Notes: a model not told the origin generated them from the letters alone. 26,069 nt of DNA from CAZGVW01 sp964529265 (GCA_964529265.1 CAZGVW010000167.1:1-26069), one strand, 5' to 3'. Shown: positions 1 to 8,048, counted from the stretch's first letter. Made by a program: numbers and translations.

Positions 1-794
1 GTCGAGCCTTCCGGCAGGCGCCCATGCAGCCGAAAGCCGACGACCTGGGGGATCAGCATCGAGATGGGGCAGCCGAGCATGGCGCCTTCCGCTTCGATGC
101 CGCCCACGCCCCAGCCGACGACGCCGAGCCCGTTGATCATCGTCGTGTGGCTGTCCGTGCCGACGAGTGAATCGGGATAGGCGACCATGCCGCCGGACTG
201 CTCATCGCGCGCGGTGAGGACGCCGGAGGCGAGGTACTCGAGGTTCACCTGGTGCACGATGCCGGTGGCGGGGGGCACGACGGTAAAGTTGTTGAACGCG
301 GACTGACCCCACTTGAGGAACTCGTAGCGCTCCTGGTTGCGCTCGAACTCCTTCTCGGCGTTGATGGTGAGGGCGGCACGGGAGGCGAAGGCATCAACCT
401 GCACGGAGTGATCGATGACGAGGTCGCAGCGGACAAGGGGGTTGACCATCGACGGATCGCCGCCCATGCGCACCATGGCGGAGCGCATCGCGGCGAGATC
501 GACGATGGCGGGGACACCGGTGAAATCCTGAAGGACGACGCGGCCGGGCTTGAAGGGGACTTCGGAGGGCGCGGGCTTCTTCGCGCTCCAGCCGGCGAGG
601 CGTTTCACATCGTCTTCGGTGACGATGAAGCCATCGACGTTGCGGAGGAGTGATTCGAGCAGGACGCGGATGGAGTAGGGCAGGCGCGCGACCTTGCCGG
701 CGCCGGCTTTCTCGACCGCGGCGAGGCTGTAGTAGGCGTATGAGCCATGGGGGGTTTTCAGCGTGGTGCGGCTGCTGAAGGGGTTGGTGGCCAT
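1..794 (-). CDS. acnA: Aconitate hydratase (aconitase A), N-terminal part, cut by window edge
   Basis: Aconitase interconverts citrate and isocitrate through cis-aconitate in the cytosolic TCA cycle, using a [4Fe-4S] cluster. Reading the minus strand from 794 gives 264 uninterrupted codons that run off the left edge. The start MATNPFSSRTTLKTPHGSY and the stretches PYSIRVLLESLLRN (about residue 40), DFTGVPAIVDLAAMR (about 90) and VGTDSHTTMINGLGVVGWG (about 215) are characteristic of the AcnA/IRP1 branch. The full protein is usually about 900 residues, so roughly 30 percent is present and the cluster cysteines lie outside the window. The ATG has a GGAGG about 11 bases upstream. It follows the M61 peptidase gene on the same strand, separated by 231 bases carrying a palindromic repeat, so it is probably transcribed on its own. 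Confidence 0.95.
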   Translation of the reverse strand, partial: MATNPFSSRTTLKTPHGSYAYYSLAAVEKAGAGKVARLPYSIRVLLESLLRNVDGFIVTEDDVKRLAGWSAKKPAPSEVPFKPGRVVLQDFTGVPAIVDLAAMRSAMVRMGGDPSMVNPLVRCDLVIDHSVQVDAFASRAALTINAEKEFERNQERYEFLKWGQSAFNNFTVVPPATGIVHQVNLEYLASGVLTARDEQSGGMVAYPDSLVGTDSHTTMINGLGVVGWGVGGIEAEGAMLGCPISMLIPQVVGFRLHGRLPEGS

Positions 795-964
795 TCCGTG
801 TGTCGCCTCCGTGACGGACGGGTTGTGTTCGGGCGTGCCCAGCCGGTGGGGAAGGGGGCTGCGGGAACACACGATATGAGGCGGGGGGGAGGGCGGAAAG
901 GGGGGTGGGGGCGCTGGCTGACGCGGACGGAAAAAGCGCGATGAGCGACGCAGAGCGACCTCTC

Positions 965-1004
965 GTGGGGCAGCGGCTCAGACCAGCCGCCGCACCACGG
1001 CACC
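965..1004 (+). repeat. Palindromic intergenic repeat, copy A (imperfect)
   Basis: Arms 965-978 and 985-998 pair over 14 positions with two mismatches around a 6-base loop. The right arm ends CACCACGG and is followed by CACC, the same tail as the copies near 8 kb. It lies in the 231 bases between the M61 peptidase and aconitase genes (795-1025), where I see no other feature except the aconitase ribosome site. It has no T tract on either side, so it is not a standard terminator. Confidence 0.6.
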
Positions 1005-1025
1005 GCCAGAGGGGGGCGCACGCAT

Positions 1026-2966
1026 TCAGCGAGGCGCGGCGATGGCTTTGACGGCGTCGAAGGCGCCGTCGAGGGGGGCGAGGCGCGGGTAGCGGAGGCC
1101 GTCTTCCCAGGGGAAGGTGAACTCGCGGATGTTCTCGCCGTCGATGTTGACGAGGAGCGCGACGGGCGTTCGGCGCGAGGAGTTCTTCGCGGCGTCGCGG
1201 AGGCGCTCGGGCGTGAAGGTCTTGCCGTTGACGGAGATGATCTTCATGCCTTCGAAGAGGCGTGATTCATCGGCGCGCGAGCCGGGGCGAACGCTGGTGA
1301 TCTCGCCATCTTTGTTCGCGGAGAAGCCGATGGAGTTGCGGAGGTTGGCGCCGGTTTCGTCTTTCTGATCCTTCTTCTGGAGGTCGGTGGGCTCGGGGGC
1401 GAAATCCATGGTGTAGCCGAGGCGCTTCGGGAGGTCGCGAGTGAGATCATTGCCCGGGCGCTCGATGCGGCGGACGATGAGGGCGCTCCAATCTTCCTGC
1501 GGGTAGACGTCGGCGAGGGCGCGCACGACATCGGCGCGGGTGTAGTCGAAGAGTTGATCGGGCTGGACGGGGGCCTCGGTGCGCGGCTTGAAGAAGGCGC
1601 GGCAGAAGTCGTCGAGCGATTTTTGGTTGTCCGTGCCGGCACGGATGATGGAATCGCACTCCATCCAGAAGAGCGCGCCCTCGGAGTAGTAGTCCTGGCG
1701 GCGGCGGAGGTCGGCCCAGTGCTCGCTGGCGGCGCGGAGGAAGCGCATGCCCGCGGCGGTGTCCTCGACGCTGCGCCAACGGCGGCCGACCTGGAGGTCG
1801 AAGGTGTTGATGCGGTTGGTGAGGCGGTGCAGGAACTCCTCATCGGTGAGGAGGCCGCAGCGCACGGCCAGGACATCGGTGTAGTACGTCGTGAGGCCCT
1901 CGTAGACCCAGAGCATCTGCGTAAGCGCCGGCGTGTGGTAATCGGGGTGCGTGAGGCCCTCGGGCACGAGCATTTTGCCGTTCCAGGCGTGGATGTACTC
2001 GTGCGGGACGACGGTCATGGGATCGCCGTCTTCCTTCTCGCAGTTGACGATCTCCTTGTCGCCCATCGAGATGAGCGTGGATTCGCAGTGCTCGACGCCG
2101 AGGCCGGGGATGGCGTCGCCGACCAGGAGGAGGAAGTGGAACTGGCTGCGCGGGAAGGGGCCGAAGATCTCCTGGGCCTGGCGCACCATCTCGGCGAACT
2201 TCTCGATGCGCTTCTCGGGGAACTTCGTGAGGTCTTCCGATTTGGCGACGGCGTGCGCGAAGTGGGGCGCGAAGCCGTCGCCCGCGGAGATCTCGAAGGT
2301 GGCGAGATTCGCGCCGAAGATGACGGGTGAATCGACGAGGCGGATAAGGGAGCAGGGCTCAAAGACGGTGCGCTCGCCCGTGGCTCGCGCGGCCCCGGCG
2401 CGGCCGCGGCCGGCGCTCTTGACGGCCAGGGGGGTGGCGAGTTTCCAGTCTTCGGGGAGTGTGATCGAGGGCTCAAAGATGAGCGTGTTCTTGTCGGCGC
2501 CGCCGGGGTAGACGAGGACGGTGTTCCAGTTGAGGCCGCCGAACTGGGGCTGACCGTAGGAATCGGTGGAGCGGGAGATGACGGAGGGCTGGTTGCAGAT
2601 ATAGGAGAGTTCGACGGTGACGCGGCGGGAATCGGGCGGGACGGTGAGTGAGACGCGGTGCACGTGCGCCGGGTCGCGGCGCCAATCGAGGGCGTTGCCC
2701 CTGGCGTCCTTGACGTAGAAATCGACGACGTTCTGGATGGGGCCGCTGGGGTTGTGGTTGCCGGGGGTCCACTCGACGTAGTAGAGGTCGAGGGGGCCGG
2801 GCTCGACGGGGATGGTGAGGGTGGCGTGGAGGAGGCCGCGTTGGACGTCGGTGGCGTCCACGGCGAGGGCGATGGGCCCGGCGGCTGGGGAGGGGGCGGA
2901 ATCTGCGGAAGCCGCGGGGGCGAGGAGCGTGGACGCGGCGGCGGCGGAGGCGGCGATCGATCTCAT
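1026..2966 (-). CDS. Secreted M61-family metallopeptidase (glycyl aminopeptidase type) with PDZ domain
   Basis: This 646-residue protein is a probable zinc aminopeptidase of family M61. Residues 1-22 look like a signal peptide (Ala-rich, ending near ASA-DS). Residues about 35-210 match the beta-rich M61 N-terminal domain (YYVEWTPGNHNPSGPIQNVV). The zinc site is HEYIHAWNGK at 321-331, with H322, E323 and H326. The expected third ligand is E356 in WVYEGLTTYYTD. Residues about 540-625 form a C-terminal PDZ domain (GEITSVRPGSRADES), as in other M61 proteins. The length is normal for the family. Location is probably periplasmic or outer surface. Substrates cannot be read from sequence; M61 enzymes prefer N-terminal Gly or Ala. 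It stands alone: the next gene upstream ends at 3431, with a long gap and candidate terminators between. Confidence 0.92.
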   Translation of the reverse strand: MRSIAASAAAASTLLAPAASADSAPSPAAGPIALAVDATDVQRGLLHATLTIPVEPGPLDLYYVEWTPGNHNPSGPIQNVVDFYVKDARGNALDWRRDPAHVHRVSLTVPPDSRRVTVELSYICNQPSVISRSTDSYGQPQFGGLNWNTVLVYPGGADKNTLIFEPSITLPEDWKLATPLAVKSAGRGRAGAARATGERTVFEPCSLIRLVDSPVIFGANLATFEISAGDGFAPHFAHAVAKSEDLTKFPEKRIEKFAEMVRQAQEIFGPFPRSQFHFLLLVGDAIPGLGVEHCESTLISMGDKEIVNCEKEDGDPMTVVPHEYIHAWNGKMLVPEGLTHPDYHTPALTQMLWVYEGLTTYYTDVLAVRCGLLTDEEFLHRLTNRINTFDLQVGRRWRSVEDTAAGMRFLRAASEHWADLRRRQDYYSEGALFWMECDSIIRAGTDNQKSLDDFCRAFFKPRTEAPVQPDQLFDYTRADVVRALADVYPQEDWSALIVRRIERPGNDLTRDLPKRLGYTMDFAPEPTDLQKKDQKDETGANLRNSIGFSANKDGEITSVRPGSRADESRLFEGMKIISVNGKTFTPERLRDAAKNSSRRTPVALLVNIDGENIREFTFPWEDGLRYPRLAPLDGAFDAVKAIAAPR

Positions 2967-3430
2967 GGAGGGCGCTCCGGGGCGTAGGGGACGCGGGGAT
3001 GAAGTGGCTGCAGGGGGTAAGGGTACGCGCAGCGGGATGACGGTGCATACCCGCGTCGGCGGCTTTCAGTGCAGTTGGAGCGGTGTGTGAGCGGCTTAAA
3101 AAACGCGACCGCGTCGCCTTGCGTGGGGTCGCAGCGTCGCGGTCGCGGATCAGAGAGCGAAGGGCCTGGGAGGCTGTCGCGAGATTGGGAATCGCGTGGC
3201 GCCCGCCCAGCCCCCGGTTCCGAACGAGATACGCCGCGGCTGGGTCGTGCGCTGAAGCGTCGCGGGGTCCCTCATCTATCCCCGGAAGCGGCTCTGCCCC
3301 TCGCGAACCGGAAGTCTGCGATGGGAGAAAAAAAACCGCGGGACTCGGGAAACAGGAGGCAACGCACGCGCCCAGCCGCGGCGGGCGAAGCCGGCGATTG
3401 CTCGCCGGTGGGATGTCGTGAATCAGGTCA
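2967..3430. other. 464-base intergenic region between M61 peptidase and PDZ protein genes
   Basis: This stretch holds the 5' leader of the M61 gene (right after 2966) and the 3' trailer of the PDZ-protein gene (left of 3431), both on the minus strand. A good minus-strand terminator sits at 3098-3147. A second, weak candidate is an eight-A run at 3328-3335 (T8 on the minus strand) preceded in that sense by a 6-bp GC stem (3336-3341 with 3376-3381). Plus-strand reading frames here are Arg/Gly-rich, lack ribosome sites and look like chance. I see no RNA gene. Confidence 0.5.
3098..3147 (-). terminator. Rho-independent terminator (minus strand)
   Basis: Ten perfectly paired bases, 3104-3113 with 3138-3147 (CGCGACCGCG/CGCGGTCGCG), enclose a 24-base loop. 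On the minus strand the stem is followed directly by TTTTTT (plus-strand A run 3098-3103). It would end transcripts coming from the sigma/anti-sigma/PDZ operon about 285 bases past its last stop codon. Confidence 0.6.
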
Positions 3431-4990
3431 TCAGTTCTCTTCTTCGAGAATCTGCTGGAGGAGTTTCTCCAGTCGATCGAGCCTTTGTTCAAGACTCTTC
3501 AACCGGTCGGCGGTTTCCGGGTTTCCGCGGAACTGGAACTGTCCGCCCCCGCCTCCGGGGGGCACAAGGCGCATGCGGGGAGCGGGGGACGGGGCGTCCG
3601 CCCCGGGCGCTCTGGGGGCCATCGGCGCGGGGGGCGGCATGATGACGACACCCTTGCCCGCGCCGTTGCGGAGGATCTCGATCTCGGGGAGTTCGATCTC
3701 GAAGGAGAGATCGATGTCCTCGATGGATTCGAGGGCCCTGGTGATCGCGTCTCTGACGTTCTGCATGGTCTCGGGATCGAGTTCGGAGAGTTTGCCCTTC
3801 ATCTCGCGCTCGATCTTCTCGTGGAGATCACGGCCGAAGTTGTGGAAGCGCTGCATGTGGGGCTGGACTTCGAAGTGGAAGTCCTGGGCGCCCTCGGGCA
3901 CGCGCCACTGCCATGTGTTCATGCGCTCGCGGGCGAGTTTCTCGGCGCGCTCGGCGAGTTCCTTAGCGCGCTCTTCGGTCATGCGGAGGCGGTCGTTCAT
4001 GCCGCGTTCGCGCTCGACAAGTTCGCGGTGGCGCTCGACGAGGCGGCGCTCGGCTTCACGTTCGGCGCCGGCGCGAGGGGCGGCGGCGGCGCGGCCTTCC
4101 TGCTCGCGGAGGCGCTTCAGCATTTCCTCGGCCTGGCGGCGCTGATCGCCGCCGGCGCGGGGCGCGGCAACGGCGGCGCCCCCGGAACCCCCGGAACCCG
4201 CGGCGCCCCCGGAACCCGCGGCGCCCCCGGAACCGCCGGAACCGCCCTCAACCGACTCGACGATGACTTCGACGTCTTTGCGGTCGCCGCCGGAGATGAC
4301 GGTGAGTCGGATGGGCTCGCCGGCCTTGCGCGCGACGACGGCGCGGCGGAGGGCTTCGGGCGAAGCGGGCTGTTCGCCATCGATGCGGACGATGATGTCG
4401 TGGCGTTTGAGGCCGGCCTTTTCGGCGGGCGCGCCTTCGACGACGCCGGTGATCATGATGGCGTTTTCGGGGTTGATGTTGAGGTGCGTGGCGAGGGCGT
4501 CGCTCAGTTGCTCCATGGTGACGCCGATGCGGACGCGGGGCGCCGCGGCGGCGACGGCGCGCGGCGCGGAGGCTTCCTGGTCGTCGGAGACCCAGGTGAC
4601 GGCGCCCTCGGCGTCGGCGCCGAAGGTGAGGAGCACGTCCTTCTCGTTCTCGCCCAGAAGCCGGATGACGTTGCCCTCGCGGCGGAGGCGGTTCTCCGGC
4701 ACGGGCTCGCCGTTGCGCAGGGCGACGACGCGGCCATCGGCGACGGTGATGTTGAAGGTATCGCCCTTGTCGGTGGTGAAGAGCATCTGGGAGTTGGTGG
4801 AGGACGTGGTTGTGGCGTGCTCGCCGCCGTGGCCCACGGTGTTGAACATGGCGCGGGAATCGGTTGACTTCGCGGCGCCCCCGGCGCCCCCGGCGCCCCC
4901 GGCGCCGGCCGCACTGCAGACGGCGCTGCTGGCGGCGACGATCGCCGCGGCGGCGAGGGTGACGCGGCGGGAATCTCTCTTCGATGTCAT
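3431..4990 (-). CDS. Exported PDZ-domain protein with long coiled coil, third gene of a sigma-factor operon
   Basis: The protein has 519 residues from the ATG at 4990, chosen because GGAG lies 8 bases upstream; an in-frame GTG nine bases earlier overlaps that site. It begins with a signal peptide (MTSKRDSRRVTLAAAAIVAA) followed by a Gly/Ala linker at about 28-40. One PDZ domain lies at about 152-246 (RIGVTMEQLSDALA, then ITGVVEGAPAEKAGLKRHD). A Gly/Ser/Ala linker at 249-273 follows, then a charged alpha-helical, probably coiled-coil stretch at about 280-357, and a C-terminal heptad helix at about 490-519. There is no protease Ser/His/Asp domain, so it is not DegP or RseP. It is last in an operon with an ECF sigma factor and an anti-sigma, 77 bases downstream of the anti-sigma stop. 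It could be an envelope sensor or scaffold for that pair, which is inference. I recognise no named family for the whole protein. Confidence 0.85.
   Translation of the reverse strand: MTSKRDSRRVTLAAAAIVAASSAVCSAAGAGGAGGAGGAAKSTDSRAMFNTVGHGGEHATTTSSTNSQMLFTTDKGDTFNITVADGRVVALRNGEPVPENRLRREGNVIRLLGENEKDVLLTFGADAEGAVTWVSDDQEASAPRAVAAAAPRVRIGVTMEQLSDALATHLNINPENAIMITGVVEGAPAEKAGLKRHDIIVRIDGEQPASPEALRRAVVARKAGEPIRLTVISGGDRKDVEVIVESVEGGSGGSGGAAGSGGAAGSGGSGGAAVAAPRAGGDQRRQAEEMLKRLREQEGRAAAAPRAGAEREAERRLVERHRELVERERGMNDRLRMTEERAKELAERAEKLARERMNTWQWRVPEGAQDFHFEVQPHMQRFHNFGRDLHEKIEREMKGKLSELDPETMQNVRDAITRALESIEDIDLSFEIELPEIEILRNGAGKGVVIMPPPAPMAPRAPGADAPSPAPRMRLVPPGGGGGQFQFRGNPETADRLKSLEQRLDRLEKLLQQILEEEN
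4174..4243 (-). repeat. In-gene tandem repeat coding a Gly/Ser/Ala linker
   Basis: Three near-identical units of about 18 bases (starting 4174, 4201 and 4219) plus 9-base half units encode the GSGG/GSGGAA linker after the PDZ domain. Such tracts change length by slippage, so the linker may vary between strains. A similar shorter GCC-rich tract near 4875-4910 encodes the Gly/Ala run after the signal peptide. Confidence 0.6.
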
Positions 4991-5067
4991 GGAATGCACT
5001 CCGTTGAAGTTGAGCGCGGCGCGGGGCCGGGCTGTGGATGGTTGAGTGGGACTTCAGTCCGGGCGGG

Positions 5068-5706
5068 TCACAACGGATCGCCGGTGGCGATTTCTTCGGG
5101 CGAAATGGGGACGAGCGTGGTCACGCCGGTGTCGTCGCTGGCGAAACCGTACACGTTCTGGACGATCTGGCGCTCGACGATCTGGCGGAGGAAGATGACC
5201 TCGACGCGATCGCTGTCGGCGATGGGGCGGGAATCGATGAGGACCTTGGGCAGTTCCTCGACGACGAGGCCCTGCTGCCTGCCTTCGGTGAGGTAGACCT
5301 CGCGGGCCTCATCGGGTGTGAACGATGCCGGGAGGAGGCCGGCCTGCTGGGGCTGGCCGCCGCCGCCGGCGGAGTTGCTGCGGATGTTGGTGAGGCCTGC
5401 CCAGCCGAGGGCGATGACCGCCGCGGCCGTCCAGCCGGACCAGGCGCGAAAGCGGCCGGCCATGACGTGGGTGGCGCGGACGGCGGCGGGGACGGGGTTG
5501 ACGCGGTCAGCCGCGGCGGCGAGTTCGTTGAACTGGGCGCAGATGAGGTCCTTATCGCGGCGGGTTTCGGCGAGTGTGCGCCAGAGGGAGGGATCGGCGA
5601 AGGCGAGGGACTCGAACTCGCGCCACTCCTCGGTGGAGGCTTCGCCATCGACGAGACGGGAGATGAGGATTTCGGACTGGTCGGGCATTCGGGGGTCGGC
5701 GTTCAT
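5068..5706 (-). CDS. Membrane anti-sigma factor-like protein (zinc-less)
   Basis: 212 residues from the ATG at 5706, which has a strong AAGGAGG six bases upstream. The N-terminal part (about 10-60, ILISRLVDGEASTEEWREFE) resembles the short helical anti-sigma domain that begins with a DGE motif after the first helix; the Cys/His pattern of ZAS anti-sigmas is absent. One membrane helix lies at about 91-107 (GWTAAAVIALGWAGLTNI). The region after it, about 110-212, should be periplasmic and has no recognisable fold. The gene starts 31 bases after the ECF sigma stop and is followed after 77 bases by the PDZ protein gene. The position and layout (cytoplasmic helical domain, one TM, periplasmic sensor) make it the likely membrane anchor and inhibitor of that sigma factor. 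This rests on context and topology, not on a strong family match. Confidence 0.75.
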   Translation of the reverse strand: MNADPRMPDQSEILISRLVDGEASTEEWREFESLAFADPSLWRTLAETRRDKDLICAQFNELAAAADRVNPVPAAVRATHVMAGRFRAWSGWTAAAVIALGWAGLTNIRSNSAGGGGQPQQAGLLPASFTPDEAREVYLTEGRQQGLVVEELPKVLIDSRPIADSDRVEVIFLRQIVERQIVQNVYGFASDDTGVTTLVPISPEEIATGDPL

Positions 5707-5737
5707 GCGCAACCTCCTTGGTTGAAGCGGTGCGTGG

Positions 5738-6343
5738 TCAGGCGCGAGCGACGTGGCCTGCGCTTTCTCTCTCGATCAGTTCGCGGAGCATGCGCCGCGC
5801 GCGGGCGAGGCGGGTTTCGACGGTGGTGACGGGGACATCGAGGGCGTCGGCGATCTGGGTGTAGGTCATGTTGTGGACGCATCGCATGAGGAGCGGCTCG
5901 GAATAGTCGGGGTGGAGTTCGCGGGCGAGTTCGAGGGCGCGGCGGGCCTCATCGCGCTGTTCGGCGGCGGAGGGGGGCGGGGCGTGGAAGGCCACGGAGG
6001 GCGCCTCCGCCGCGGCGGCGGAGCGTTCGACGGGGATGGTGTCGGGCGCCGGGCGGACGAGGCGGAGTCGTGTGCGGCGACGGCGGCCCGCCGTGATGGC
6101 GGCGTTGACGGCGATGGTCCGCAGCCAGGGGCGGAAGAGGTCGGGATCGCGGAGTTCGGAGAGTTTGCGGATCATGGAAAGGGCGACTTCCTGGAGGAGG
6201 TCGTCGAGTTCGGCGTCACGGGGCATGTGCGCGAGGAGCGTCGCGGCCACCCATCGGCGGTGGCGGCGCCACAGTTCCTGCAGGGCCTCGGGGTCGTTGT
6301 CCGCGGCCCGGCGGACGAGGCTCGAAGCGTCCATACCCTCCAT
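5738..6343 (-). CDS. ECF-type RNA polymerase sigma-70 factor
   Basis: This 201-residue protein directs RNA polymerase to a dedicated promoter set. Region sigma-2 is at about 20-85 (ELDDLLQEVALSMIRKL, then FRPWLRTIAVNAA), with the typical D-L-Q-E-V core. A linker of about 45 residues, rich in Ala and Pro, follows. Region sigma-4 is at about 135-190 (MTYTQIADALDVPVTTVETR), a helix-turn-helix for the -35 element. Size and the two-domain layout are normal for ECF factors. No clear Shine-Dalgarno precedes the ATG at 6343; an internal ATG at 6334 has GGAGG only two bases before it, too close. It is the first gene of an operon with the anti-sigma and the PDZ protein and is divergent from tatC. Autoregulation is usual for such operons, but I could not recognise an ECF promoter upstream. 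Confidence 0.9.
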   Translation of the reverse strand: MEGMDASSLVRRAADNDPEALQELWRRHRRWVAATLLAHMPRDAELDDLLQEVALSMIRKLSELRDPDLFRPWLRTIAVNAAITAGRRRRTRLRLVRPAPDTIPVERSAAAAEAPSVAFHAPPPSAAEQRDEARRALELARELHPDYSEPLLMRCVHNMTYTQIADALDVPVTTVETRLARARRMLRELIERESAGHVARA

Positions 6344-6452
6344 TCAACCAACAAGACGCGCGGGGGCGGCGGACCCGTCAGGGAGTTGGGGCCGTCCTGA
6401 TACGGGGGCGGAGCGCCCGGGGGCGCCGGCGGTCCTATTCTGGCCCCACGTT
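6344..6452. promoter_or_regulatory. Divergent intergenic region between the ECF sigma gene and tatC
   Basis: These 109 bases separate two outward-facing genes and so must carry their promoters or untranslated leaders. A GC-rich inverted repeat (GGGGGCGGAGCGCCCGGGGG) lies near 6404-6423. I see no convincing -35/-10 pair on either strand. Confidence 0.3.
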
Positions 6453-7436
6453 ATGGGCCCGCCGGCCGACAGCCACATGATGCCCTTCGGGGACCACCTG
6501 GATGAACTCAGGAAGCGGGTGGTGTACGCGCTGCTGGGGCCGGTTCCGCTGCTGGTGGCGTGCCTGGTGTTCGGGCCCTCGATCCTGGAGTTCCTGATCC
6601 ACCCGGTGGAGGTGCAGCTCCGGGCGGCGGGGCTGCCCTCGAAGCTGCTGGCGACGAGCCCGACGGAGACGATGGTCGCCTACCTGAAGGTGGCGCTGGT
6701 GGTGGCGGTGCTGGGGGCTTCGCCGTGGGTGCTGTACCAGGCGTGGCTGTTCGTGGCGCCGGGGCTGTATGGGCATGAGAAGCGGTTTGCGTACCTGCTC
6801 ATTCCGATGTCGGCGGCGCTGACGGCGGCGGGGGCGGTGTTTCTGTACACGGTGCTGCTGCCGGTGTCGCTGAAGTTTCTGATCGCGTTCAGCGCGGGGC
6901 TGATTCAGACGCACCCGGGAACGGCGGCGCTGCCGCCGGAGGTTGCGCTGCCGAGCATTCCGGCGCTGGAGGGCGATCCTCCATCGCCTGCGCCGGGGCA
7001 GTTCTGGGTCAACACCAAACTGAACGAACTGCGATTCGCGGTGCTTGAACCGGGCGCTGGGGCGCCGCGGATTCTGGGAGCGCCGCTTTCGGGGGGCGGG
7101 GCGATTCTGCAGCAGTATCGGATCAGCGAGTACGTGAACCTGGTGTTCGTGCTGGGGCTGGTGTTTGCGATCGCGTTTCAGTTGCCGCTGGTGCTGATGC
7201 TGCTGGGGTGGTCGCGGCTGGTGGAGCCGCAGATGCTCACGCGGCATCGGAAGATCGTGCTGTTCGGGTGCGTGGTGGCGGCGGCGGTGTTGACGCCGAC
7301 GATCGATCCCTTCACGATGACGCTGCTGGCGGGGCCGTTGTACGGGCTGTTCGAACTGGGGATTCTGCTCATGCGGTTCATTCCGGCCAGCCGCGTGGCG
7401 GGGCCGGTGACGGACGGCGCCGAGGGCGATGAGTGA
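6453..7436 (+). CDS. tatC: Sec-independent protein translocase subunit TatC, with enlarged periplasmic loop
   Basis: TatC is the signal-peptide receptor of the twin-arginine export machine in the cytoplasmic membrane. The 327-residue frame from the ATG at 6453 (an in-frame ATG at 6477 is possible) has the hallmark HLDELRKRV at about 15-23, MVAYLKVALVVAVLGASPW at 74-92, YQAWLFVAPGLYGHEK at about 95-110, YVNLVFVLGLVFAIAFQLP in helix 4 and TPTIDPFTM before helix 6. Six membrane helices are visible. Between helices 3 and 4 there is an extra 70 or so residues (about 153-222, including FWVNTKLNELRF) where E. coli TatC has a short loop, which explains the length above the usual 250. No tatA or tatB lies beside it. 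The tadA gene follows with a one-base stop/start overlap. A probable client with a twin-arginine signal is encoded at 21355-22521. Confidence 0.93.
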   Translation: MGPPADSHMMPFGDHLDELRKRVVYALLGPVPLLVACLVFGPSILEFLIHPVEVQLRAAGLPSKLLATSPTETMVAYLKVALVVAVLGASPWVLYQAWLFVAPGLYGHEKRFAYLLIPMSAALTAAGAVFLYTVLLPVSLKFLIAFSAGLIQTHPGTAALPPEVALPSIPALEGDPPSPAPGQFWVNTKLNELRFAVLEPGAGAPRILGAPLSGGGAILQQYRISEYVNLVFVLGLVFAIAFQLPLVLMLLGWSRLVEPQMLTRHRKIVLFGCVVAAAVLTPTIDPFTMTLLAGPLYGLFELGILLMRFIPASRVAGPVTDGAEGDE

Positions 7437-7927
7437 TGGTGGCGGGGCCGGGCGAGGCGAGCGAGACGGATGTGCGCATGATGCGCCGGGCGCTGGAACT
7501 CGCGAAGCAGGCGGCGGAGATGGATGAGGCGCCGATCGGCGCTGTGGTGTACGAAACGGCGACGGGGCGTGTGTTGGGCGAAGGGCACAACGTGCGGGAG
7601 CGCGACGCGGACCCGGCGGGGCACGCGGAAATGATCGCGGTGCGCGCTGCGGCGCGGGCTGTGGGCGACTGGCGGCTGAATCACTGCACGCTGGTGGCGA
7701 CGCTGGAGCCGTGCGCGATGTGCGCGGGGCTGATCGTGAACGCGCGGGTGGGGCGGCTGGTGTACGGCGCGCGGGATCCCAAGGCGGGCGCGGTGGAGAG
7801 CCTGTACAGGCTGTGCGAGGATGCGCGGCTGAATCACCGGATTCAGCCGATCGGGGGTGTGCTGGAGGAGGAGTGCGGGGAGGTGTTGCGGGCGTATTTT
7901 CGGGGGAAGAGGCGGGGAGGGGAGTGA
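7436..7927 (+). CDS. tadA: tRNA-specific adenosine-34 deaminase
   Basis: TadA deaminates adenosine to inosine at the wobble position of tRNA-Arg(ACG), letting it read CGU, CGC and CGA. The 163-residue protein has both parts of the zinc site: HAE at 63-65 (H63 ligand, E65 proton shuttle) and PCAMC at 92-96 (C93 and C96 ligands). The N-terminal helix (MRRALELAKQAAEMDEAPIG) and the C-terminal motif (GVLEEECGEVLRAYF) are typical. The length is normal. The ATG at 7436 shares one base with the tatC stop (TGATG), so translation is probably coupled; a GTG at 7433 and an ATG further in are less likely starts. Guanine or cytosine deaminases share the fold, but the sequence around both motifs fits TadA best. 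Confidence 0.93.
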   Translation: MVAGPGEASETDVRMMRRALELAKQAAEMDEAPIGAVVYETATGRVLGEGHNVRERDADPAGHAEMIAVRAAARAVGDWRLNHCTLVATLEPCAMCAGLIVNARVGRLVYGARDPKAGAVESLYRLCEDARLNHRIQPIGGVLEEECGEVLRAYFRGKRRGGE

Positions 7928-7950
7928 GACGGGTCAATTCCGCGGCTTCT

Positions 7951-7986
7951 CGTGGTGCAGCCCCGGGCGGCTGCACCACGGCACCC
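7951..7986 (+). repeat. Palindromic intergenic repeat, copy B (perfect 12-bp stem)
   Basis: Arms CGTGGTGCAGCC (7951-7962) and GGCTGCACCACG (7969-7980) pair perfectly around a 6-base loop, followed by the conserved tail GCACC. It lies 24 bases after the tadA stop and could end tatC-tadA transcripts, but there is no T tract. The same element recurs on the far side of the next gene. Confidence 0.8.
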
Positions 7987-8048
7987 TCCTTAGTTCGCCG
8001 GGATTATCGGCCCTGTCGCGTGGGCGGCGATGGTCCGATGAAGAGGGC

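Noticed and set aside
1554..2330. Open plus-strand frame of 258 codons
   Set aside because: Antisense to the M61 peptidase zinc-site region; a high-GC mirror frame.
3485..4867. Open plus-strand frame of 460 codons
   Set aside because: It is antisense to the PDZ protein gene, whose signal peptide, PDZ motif and ribosome site are clear; the plus product is Gly/Asp/Val-rich without domains.
4990..4999. Upstream GTG start for the PDZ protein
   Set aside because: It lies on top of the GGAG that serves the ATG at 4990.
6435..7979. Open minus-strand frame of 514 codons
   Set aside because: Antisense to tatC and tadA, both with unmistakable motifs.
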